Shown piece after piece: positions 53,501-63,100 of a DNA stretch of 64,000 nt; position 1 is the first letter of the stretch, and every line of letters starts with the position of its first letter. A model generated the notes under the pieces. That model saw nothing but the letters and a program-made list of their open reading frames with translations, was not told where the DNA came from and did not search any database. The position numbers and the translations under genes are program-made. The DNA is from Monocercomonoides exilis (taxonomy: Eukaryota; Preaxostyla; Oxymonadida; Polymastigidae), in contig LSRY02000019.1 in assembly GCA_001643675.2 (NCBI GenBank), positions 1,312,001-1,376,000 of the forward strand, given 5' to 3'.

Positions 53501-55294
53501 TTCTCTTCTGCTCCTTTGAGGGAATCTGTTGGCTCTATTTCTCGCAACATGAGCGGGGCTTTTCCATCGAATACACTTGCTTCTCTTGGAGGGAATGGGG
53601 TGGCTGTGATTGGGCAAAGATCGAACCTAAATGACACGGCCTCTGTTGCTTCATTCATGAGACAGCAGTTGCGCCCGCCTCCGCTTTTCCGCCAAAGCAG
53701 CGCATCTCAAATGAGCTCATCAACGAGTCAACGACTTGATCTGCAGAAAGACAAAGAAAGAGAGAAAGATGCAAGGCCTCTGACCGTGAAGTTCCCAGTG
53801 GTGAATCAATCAGATGTGATGATGTACCATTGGCGTGCGACGTTTGACGAGATCAGCGCAGCTACGTTTGTCAACATCCCTGAAGAGACAGTCAAGCGAG
53901 GGAGACTTTACACCTCGCACGCAGTTCAAAGCGGAGGTGTTGATACAGACAAGCAGATTGAAGATGCCGAGAAACAAAATAGTGCACTTTCATCTTCACC
54001 ATCTCCAAATTCATCTCAATCTCCGACGATTCAATTTAGTTCGGCTCCCACTAAACCTGTTGTCAATAACACATTGTTCATCTGCTTATCGTTTTCCAAG
54101 AACATCGCTTTGTTTTCTTTAGAAGGAGCACTCATTGGCACTTATGGTGTTTACATCTCAAAGGAGCAAAAGCCACTGGATGTTGTGCTTAGTCGCAATC
54201 CTCTGATTCCTGTGGAGGAGCCAGCCCCGCTGCCTTTTCCAGTTTCTTCACAAACTTCGTCGTCCAACGAAACACTCTTAAAGAGCAAAAGGAAGAAGCA
54301 CAAGAGAGAGAAAAGCTTGATTCCTGGTGGAAGCAATCTGAATGCTTCGATTCGCTCCATGCAAGAACTGAAAGGCGGAGAAGAAGGAGAAGCAAAAGCT
54401 GATGAAAGAGGAGATGAATCCAGCGTTGGTGCTCAAGAGCGGCTTTTGAGTGAGCTGCAAGCAATTCGTTTTTCTGTCGATGAAGACGACAACGACGAGG
54501 AAGACGCTTTGACGAGCGAAGACGAAGACTCTTCTCATCCAACCCGGCTGAAGCAGATGCTATCAGCACACAGAAGATCGTCCTCCAATCTCTCTGTCAT
54601 GCTTTCTTCTTCTTCCCGCACGCCAAGCGATACGCCTTCTCCTCGGCAGCCCGCGACGGAAGACTTTGCTGCTGACGGTGCGCGTTTCATGGATGTGCAG
54701 CACAGCTTCATTCGGAATGTGCAAAGTCGGCGTGGCTCAGGAGCTGTCCCTTCGCACTTCTCTTCTCCTCCGCAGAGCAAGCAGCATCGCGAGAGGGTTC
54801 CCCAACTGCCCATTCCTGTCCACCACTCGCCGTCGCATTCGCAGATCGAGGATGCTTCGCCGGTTCCGCTCAATTCGACTTCTTCTTCCTCAAACTTGCT
54901 GATGCCTTCTCCGCTTTCAGCCAATCCTCCTCCTCCTCCGTCTGTGCTGATGCTGACCAGGCGGCAGCGGCTGAACATCTCCACACTTCCAAAGGAGTCG
55001 CCGAGGCTACCGCCGCCTACGCTGGCTGTCACATCTCCTTTCTCAAAGGCTCGAGCACTTAATCCGTCTCCCTTTTCTACGCATCCAAGAGGCACAGAGA
55101 CGAAAAGGAATAATGTCGTTCTACGAACTGATGTATCTGTTGCTGAGCAGTTAGATCAACTCGTTCCATCGCCACTGCACACTGAGCGTCAATCAACACT
55201 TGGGGGAACACAATATCATTCAACAACGATATATCACACTCCAATGGTCCCCGCCACACCACAGATATGGCAACCAACTCATAATTCGTTATGA
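47524..55294 (+). CDS. EF-hand and WD40-repeat protein (WDR49/WDR64/EFCAB8-like)
   Basis: Five exons, 47524-47622, 47680-47779, 47837-47904, 47949-48076 and 48145-55294, give 2,514 aa. The four introns (44-68 nt) are GT-AG and all lie in the first 620 nt. Residues 1-90 form an EF-hand-like pair (LTEQEFLEAFKEVL; KIDFECRGKVSWSDF) with a degenerate calcium loop. The first WD unit spans intron 4 (HRDSITTILFHPQLNAFISAGKDGQIILWDE). More WD units lie at about 600-690, 1170-1420 (GHQMGVRCITYSSQQKILVS; GHTSTINSVIVDHSTGFILS), 1540-1580, 1670-1745 and 2105-2140. Between them are Ser-rich linkers, including a run of about 19 Ser near residue 350. EF-hand plus WD40 architecture is typical of the ciliary WDR49/WDR64/EFCAB8 group; orthologues are far shorter because they lack these linkers. 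Confidence 0.85.
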
Positions 55295-55463
55295 CACATA
55301 TTTCGAATTTCCTCTTATTTAATTAAAATTAATGTTATATTTATATATATTGTTTTGATTATTTTTATATTGTGAGGTTAGAGTTTTATAATTTTTTATT
55401 TTTTTTTTACAAATTTTCTGAAGTTTTTTTTCAAAGAAAAATGTGATCAATTTCCATAATAAA

Positions 55464-56917
55464 ATGACGAACTCAAAATTTGATTATGTGAAATCTTTTG
55501 AGACGAGTGTGATTCTTGTCTGTGTTGATCAGTAATTAACGTTATTTTTATTTTAAAGATGACGCACTATTGCCGGAAATGTATCTCGTCGTTAGGGTTG
55601 ATGGACATGGATTTACAAAGTTGATTGTTTTTTCTTAAATTTTCGGTGAAGCTCTGTAATTTATTTTTCTACAAGATTTTGTGATAAATACTCATTTTTA
55701 AAGCCAAATGACGATCGGGCAATTGATCTTATGAATGCGTGCGCAGTTGCTGTTATGGAAGAATTCAATGATATTATTTTAGCATATGGACAAAGTGATG
55801 AATATAGCTTTCTTTTCCAAAGAGATGCAAAATGCTTTTTGCGACGTTCCAGGTTTTCATATTTATTTTTAAAAAATTTGTTGGTTATGAGTATTTATTT
55901 TAATTCAGTAAAATCACATCTCTTGTTGCCGCTTGCTTTTCATCAAACTATGTTTTAAAATGGAGTCATTTCTTTGAAATGCCTCTTGACAAAGCACCTT
56001 TTTTTGATGGGCGCGTTGTTGCCTATCCTCGTCCTGAAGTTGTCCGTGATTATTTTTCTTGGAGGCAAGTTGACTGTCATATTAACAACATGTATAACAC
56101 AACATTTTGGGCTTTAGTTAAAAAAGGTGTTGATCAGCAATCAGCCGAGAAATTTACAAATCGTATTTTTACAGTTCCATCAGAAAAGCAGACATCTGAG
56201 CAGAAGGAAAATAAAAAACATCTTCAACATGAAACTTTAGTTAGCATTCTGAGTCTTTTATCGTTTCCAAAGGAAGAAATTGAAAAAGTATTTCCATCAA
56301 TAATAGTTAAGGACATTGCGTCTCCATCAACCAGTACATTTTCTGAAATAACTGCTCGGATAGCTTCACTGAGTAATATTTCAACTAATTCAACATCTCC
56401 AGCAAAAGAAGAATCGCAACATCAAACGCTGGGTGTCCGTGAATATCTTACGCATCCGTCTCCAGTATTTTTCAAGAATGAAACGCTTTTCAGACTCGGA
56501 ATAAATTATAATTTTCTTTCTGAAAAACACAAAAAGGGAACAGTTGTAATACGAAGATCAAGTGAATGGGAAAAAATTCAACAAAAACATAAATTAAATG
56601 TGCATGATTGCACTGAAAGCGCGAAATGTGAACAAAAACTACAAGAAGAGTTAAGTGATGATTCTCTGAATAAGTCAAATTTTGTGAAAGATTTCCCTTT
56701 TGATGGGAAAGAACATTTGGAATTATTACATGTCGATATTATAAAAGATGATTTCTGGAACGCTCATCCATATATTCTTGGCTTTTTTGATCATGGATTA
56801 TTTGATCCTTTTCATCCTGTTGAAAAAGCTGTGGAGCGCGAGTCAGTTTGGAAAAAGGGAAAGATGAAGAGAGAAGAAAAAGAAAAACAATTGGAAAAGC
56901 AAAATTCTAAACAATAA
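55464..56917 (+). CDS. THG1: tRNA-His guanylyltransferase
   Basis: Adds the extra 5' guanosine (G-1) to tRNA-His, required for recognition by histidyl-tRNA synthetase. Four exons, 55464-55506, 55559-55619, 55676-55852 and 55909-56917, encode 429 aa. The introns are 52, 56 and 56 nt. The start MTNSKFDYVKSFE matches the family N-terminus, and the metal-binding residues fall at the canonical positions D29, G30 (VRVDGHGFTKF) and D76 (GQSDEYSFLF). KPNDDRA, HINNMYNTTFWAL and LGINYNF...KKGTVV are also present. An insertion of about 100 residues (about 183-283), Ser/Thr/Glu-rich, separates the last two blocks, and a Lys/Glu-rich tail follows, so it is longer than the usual 240-300 aa. It lies 169 bp downstream of the WD40 gene on the same strand. 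Confidence 0.95.
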
Positions 56918-57029
56918 TAAAATATTTTCTCAAAACATTTTGTCAAGAAGAAAAGAAAAATAATTTATTTGATGTTAATGAGTGTATTTCTTCTCATTCT
57001 TTTTTTATGATAAAAACATTTCAATCTGA

Positions 57030-57031
<2 letters not shown>

Positions 57032-57083
<52 letters not shown>
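57032..57083 (+). repeat. 52-A homopolymer
   Basis: Fifty-two consecutive A residues 114 bp after the Thg1 stop. It may be a simple repeat or the tail of a retroposed sequence whose body is no longer recognisable. The assembled length is unreliable. Confidence 0.9.
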
Positions 57084-57085
<2 letters not shown>

Positions 57086-57473
57086 GCGAATCAATTCTTC
57101 TTATTTTCCTCCCTTTTCCATGTTTTCTTTTTATCTCTTCATTTTCATCTTCGTTTTAGATCATCAAAAATAACAGCAGAGCGTTTTCTATTGATTTTGT
57201 GCTTGAATTCAAAAACTTCACACTTTTCAATTTCTTTCTCTTTTTTCGACTTTTTTTTTTTATTTCTTCATTTTGTTTCAAAAACAGTTCCCAATCATCG
57301 AGAAGTGCTTTTTTCAAGAATTAATTTCCCTAAATTATCAAAATAATTGTTGTGATAATGAAGAAAGGATTATGATGTTTTAGGAAGTTTGTGGAGAACA
57401 GGACAGAATGAATTTTGAAGGATTCAGATTTCTTTAAAAGCTTTATTGATGACAGAAAGAGTTTAAGCGGAGT

Positions 57474-58650
57474 GGATTGCTTGAGGAAGCACATCAGGAA
57501 GCGCTTTTTTTGGAGAAGAAGATGAGTTTGATGAAAAAACATCAAATGAAGATGAGAGGAAAGTCTTGAGTATTGTAAACACTCCTTTATCGAGCGGTCG
57601 GGACAGATAATAGCTGTGCGGGATATGTTTGATGACGCTAAAGATATTCTTTGAAGAAAATCTCCAAATAGAAGGAGCTCCTCGTGAAGAATGAGGAATC
57701 AAAGAAAAGGTGATATTTCTTTGTTTCAAAAAATATACGCTAACTTCTTTCATGGAAAAAGAGAGTAGAATTGTTTCAACATATTTTTTGTTGTGAGTTT
57801 AGTCCATTTATCCTCTTTTATTGGACCAAATTTCAAGAGTTGGCGAGAGAAGCGGAACAAATTCGTCCGGTTGTTTAATATTTGCCTTGAGAATGATGCA
57901 AAGTCATGAATAATTACCTACAGCCACGGCAGCAACGAGTATCGCGGTGTCTGTTTTTTGTGCTTTCAAACAGCACTCAGCGCTTTGGACAGATGAATGG
58001 ATAACTTTGATATTAGCAGCCGGTGGTACATAGAAAGAAGATTCATCTCCATAACAAATAACTGAAATTTTGTTGTTATTATTTTCGTGTGATTTTGAGA
58101 TCATTTGATACCAATGCTTCATTATTCTCTTGCAAGACATTGCAAGCCGATTTATATCCAAACTTTATGGTTTGCTCTTCGTCAACTCAGGATGCCACTT
58201 CAAAAACCCATACGCCGAAGCATTTGAAACTGTTATATGTGGCTCGTTTTCTTCTTTTGTATCGTTTATAGCATTTTCCATCAAAAGAAAAAATGTTATT
58301 GTTGCAATAAAAAACTTGAGCAAATCAATTCTCTTGTTTTCTTCATTGTCAAACTGCTCCCACAAATAGAATCAATTTTGATCATATCCAGAACTGTTTC
58401 TTCTTTCTCTTTGCTGATTGCCTGCGGTCTTCCAAGTTTTCATACTGCCCTTTTAGCTCGAAACGCACGAACTGTGCTTTTGATGCTGCTGCGGCAAACT
58501 GCTTTGAATTGATGGAATCTGTGATCTTGACGACGCCATCGTATACAAAGATTGTTATTCTCTCCTGTTTGTTTTTGTATTTTCTGTTAAGCATGAAATC
58601 ATGAAGTGTGAATGTTTCTTTTGTCCTTTTTTTATTCTTCAAGAATTTTT
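57474..58650 (-). pseudogene. Minus-strand coding-like region, unresolved
   Basis: Several minus-strand open pieces look coding: NRKYKNKQERITIFVYDGVV (from 58594), ENEPHITVSNASAYGFLKWH (about 58190-58250), KISVICYGDESSFYVPPAAN continuing to TDTAILVAAVAVG (about 57920-58075), IKQPDEFVPLLSPTLEIW (about 57805-57875) and a piece ending in stop at 57474. They are separated by frame changes and stops. Some junctions resemble introns (GTAATT...CTCAAG at the AVAVG end), but no complete splice model was found. The order 'VxYGxxSS...PP...V...SAE...DTAI..AAVA...IK..' loosely resembles phosphopantothenoylcysteine synthetase (CoaB/DFP), without the nucleotide-binding N-terminus. It is either a relic or a poorly modelled gene. 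Confidence 0.25.
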
Positions 58651-60155
58651 GGTTTTTTATTATAAGGTTTAAATCTTATTTTTTATTTTTTGCAATAAAC
58701 TTGTTCTTTTTATAAATTTTCTTTTTAAGTTGAAAACTGAATAAAAAAATTTCTTTGTATGAATTGATAAGTTGATCCCCTCTCACCATACTGATTTTTC
58801 CAAAACTGAAAATCCCGCAATTAATGTTAGAGAATGAGTCGACACACCTTATCTTTCACTCCATTTGAAATATTCACGAAAAAATGAAAAACTCCTTTGT
58901 TTTCATTTCTTTCTATATTCTTTGAATATGACATAGGACTTTTGTTTCGATGGATCGTTTCTGAGTGTAACTTTTTTTAAAAATAATATGATGGAAAAGT
59001 TCATTCCATCAATTTCAAACATATACGAATCACTTTCATCAAAAAAGAACTCGTTCTGTTTTGCTATATTCTGCAACTTGTTTTTAATAGTATTTTTAAA
59101 AATATCTCTTTCAAAATTTATTATATTTGTTATATTTTTTTGTCAAAACAAAGAAATCCGATCATTGATTCCTTTCAGAAAAACATGTTTATCGTTACCA
59201 AGTCCTGTAGCAACTGTGTGTTCACCAAACCAAATTTTATTCTTCATTTCTCTTCGGAAAGAATATTTCCTTCTCTTCCATTTCTTTTTTCAAAATAATG
59301 GAAAATGCTTTTTCTGAATCCAGACAGCTGCAACATTTATGTTAATTTAAAAAAACATCGTTCAAAAAAACTGAAGTGATTTTAACGTTGTTGCAACGGT
59401 TTTTTCACGAATTATGGTTCTTCCTTTTGTTTGAAGATTCAATTTTTACACATTTGTTGATTGAATATTAAAAGAAAATCCGAATAAAAGATTTTTTCTT
59501 CTTATGGAAAAATAATTATAATTGATATTGACATTTCACGGGGAGTGTGTTTCTTTTCGGAAAAATGAACTTATTGCAAATAACTTGCAGTTATTATGGA
59601 TAAGAAGCAATTGCAAAGAGAATAACTCATGATATCTGTCAAAGTCTAATTCTTAGAATGGAAACCATAGCTTTTTTTTTTCGGAATATTGATATTTCGG
59701 CAGATTTTTTAATTTTCAATTAAACAAACGAATAAACAAACAAACTTAAAAAAAAAAAAAAGAACATTCACACATTTGTTGAATAACTTATGCAATTATG
59801 AATAAAACAAAGATTTATTCCAAACATTTTCTTCAATAAAATCATTATGCATAAACTGAAACAATGCAAAGAAATACTGAAAAATTCTCAAATTGAGAAA
59901 TAAATTTGGAAATGATGGAATGGATCATAATTCATATGGAGCATAATATTTACTATTATAAAAAAATCAGAGATTTGTTCCAGACTTATTCTGCAATTAT
60001 TTCACGACATGTCTTCCAACAAAGTGAAAAAAAAAAAAAAAAAAAACTCGATATTTTTAAAAAATTGAGAAAAATATTTGAAAATAATATTTGGAACAAA
60101 ATTCATAAAACAAAAAATTTCGTCCCATATATCCTCCTAAGGAATATAATGCACG
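58651..60155. other. AT-rich intergenic region upstream of the beta-helix gene
   Basis: Low-complexity AT-rich sequence with several A runs (near 59748 and 60029). The open stretch at 58988-59317 is Phe/Lys/Ser-rich like its surroundings and was not accepted as a gene. The promoter of the gene at 60156 must lie here. Confidence 0.5.
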
Positions 60156-63100
60156 ATGAAAAAAACACTTCAACAAACATTATTTATATTTATTGTTTTG
60201 TTAAACTGTTTATTTTCAGCAGATGATTGCAAGCAAACAATTAAAAACATATATTCTCAAATTATCACAAAAGATAATACATTCAAAAATCAACAAGATA
60301 CTGCCATTTCACCTTCTTTCAAAAATGAAGAGATTTTTTCGTCAAACAAAATACAATTCTCTTCATCAGAGACAAATGATATCCAAAAATTTTTTGAAAC
60401 AGAAAACACTTTAACAATTGGCTATTTTAGTCAGTTCAGAATAAATGATTGTTTGAAATCAAACACATATGAAAGCATGATGTTGAGTTGCGTGAGAGGA
60501 GAAATGATCTTGCTGAATTCTTCATTATTTGTCAGAGAAATTATTCTTGTCCAAACAAGCACTCCTTCTTTACTGATTAAAAGAGATGCATCGAAACTGT
60601 CAATGAATAATTGCTTTCTTGAATTATTCCCAACGCTTGCTGTCTCTCCTTTTGAGTGTTCAAATGGAATTGTCAATTTGATTAATATTTCCATCATAAA
60701 CACATTGCAAAGTGGTGCTTTGCCTTCTCTTGTCTCAACAAGCTCCTCTTCAATTTCTTCAACAGGATTAGTTCTCATTTCTTTCAGCTCGTTTTCATCA
60801 TTTTCAACCTCATTCGAGAATCCATTTATTGCAGATATCAATTTATCATTTTCTTCTGCTTCACATTGTTGTTTCCACAACATTTCCACTCAAAACAATA
60901 ACATGCACTCAAAACACTTGCGTTCTAATCAAGAAAGCAAAATTGAAAACTGCTTCATCACAGTTTGCATTTGTCCGTTTTATGGAGTGATTATTTCAGG
61001 TTCACTAGGCTATGGTGATTTCTCCTCCACAAACACTTCCTTTATTCGTTCGAGAAACACCTATTCTCACAAAAATTATTCAAATACAACACAATCATTT
61101 ACAGAAGGTGATATCGCATTTGAAGATTGCTCTTTTTCTGAATGCAGCGCTCTTCATGGAGGTGCAATTGCGGTAAGCGAAAATGCCAAGCTCACTGTTG
61201 AAAAATGTATTTTTTCAGAATGCATTGATACGTTTAATGGTCAATATGGATATGGAGGAGCTGTTTTCATCAATGGAAGCAATTGCGAAATTTCGAATTC
61301 TTCTTTTTCCAAGTGTGCAGGAACAGGATTGAGTTCAATTGGTGGTGCATTTGCACATATTTCAAGCAATATTTCTTTGATTGTTTGCTGTTCTTTTGAT
61401 AATTGTTCATCAAAATTAGGAGGAAGTGTTGCATGGTATATGGGAGGAAGTGGATCAATTTTAGATTCAGTGTTCAAGTGTTCTTATGCATCTGTTTACG
61501 CAGGAACGGTATTTCTTCAACTTCAGAAATATGATTTTGTCATATCGAATTGTTATTTGAATAAAGGGGATACTCAATGCGGAGCAGGAGGATTTGACAC
61601 TTCAGAAAATAACAATAATAAGAGTCTTGAAATACAGTTTTGCCTATTTGAAAACAATACAGTGCAGAAACTATCACATGGTGCGGATATTTTTATCGGA
61701 AAGGGATATAGCCTAAACAATCACACAGTCCAGATCTTATACTGTCTTTCTTATTCAACAGCTCCAAGAAAAGTTGTTCAATGTGCTCAATATGCTTTGG
61801 ATTGCGGAGATGATAAAGGTGTTGCATATGACTCATATCTTCCATCTCCCCAGTCAGAAATACACATTAGCAATTCGGGAAACGATGTGAACACTTGCGG
61901 AGGAGTTGGTTCGGAATGCAAATCGATTGAATATGGAGTGACGAGGTGGAGAGAACAACTGAATCAAAATGTGTATATGGGCGAAGAAGTATTTGTTGAA
62001 GACATAATTGAAATTGATTGGATGAACATTGTTCTCAACGGAATAACAAACAGCAAATCAGCAATAAAATGCCATGAGGCTTCGCTCACAGATCATCTCA
62101 TCTCCATCGGCAATGGTTCGCTGAATGCAAAAAGGATTTCTTTTGTTTGCGTGTTCAATCGATCTGCCATTACAATCGGGTCATCTGGTTCTCTGCAGCT
62201 TGAATTGTGCTCTTTCACAAAAAGTGCTCAATCGAATCAGCCGTCAATTCAACCTCTAATCAATGCTGAAAATGGATATATGACAATAGAGTTCGTAAAT
62301 GTGTCACAGTTTGTTTTTTCACAAGGATGTGCTTTTGCAACTTCCGACTGCAAATCCATCATTATTTCGAACACTTCTTTTTCAGATATCGAATGTGCGC
62401 AAAATGGTGGATGCTTGAGTGCATCATGGAGTAAAATATCAGAAGGCACCTTTTCAACTTCAATAAACAATTGCATCTTTAAGCGTTGCAGGGTGGTTGC
62501 AGATGGAAATGGAGGAGGTGCATTGTTCCTCTCACTTCAAAATACATGCTCTGCAACCATTTCGTCATGCTCATTTGAAGAATGCGAGGCACCTTTTAAT
62601 TCGCAAGTGGGATTTGGAGGAGGAATCTTTCTGGATCTTGTTCATTCAAATGCTACATTTGCCATCACCACTCCTTCTTTTTCTGTGGAAAAGCCAAACA
62701 AAGCGAAACATGGAAATGACTTGTTTGTGAAATCACCAAATCTCAGAGAATCTATCACAAACGAAACACTTCCGCTTGCCTATGCATTGGGGCACAGCTC
62801 CTTCGGCAGTTTGCAAGGGTTCACTGGGAATGACCATGAGCATTCAATTCCGTTGGTTTTGTTTTTGGAGGATGTTGGGCAAACAATCCATGTTAGGAGC
62901 AATGACGGTGTTGATACTGTGGTGTGTGGATTCTCGGATTATCCGTGCCACTCGCTCAATTACTGTGTGGAGAGGTTGGATGAAGAAAACGCAAAGACAG
63001 TAGCTGTTCTTGCCTCAGCAACAATTGAAAACGAAACGACATTGCACAATTTGGATTTGAAATCATCAAATACATCAAAAGCCGAAATCACTTGCATCAA

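Noticed and set aside
58988-59317. 109-codon plus-strand frame starting ATG ATG
   Set aside because: Phe/Ile/Lys/Ser composition equals that of the AT-rich spacer, with no intron signals or domain.
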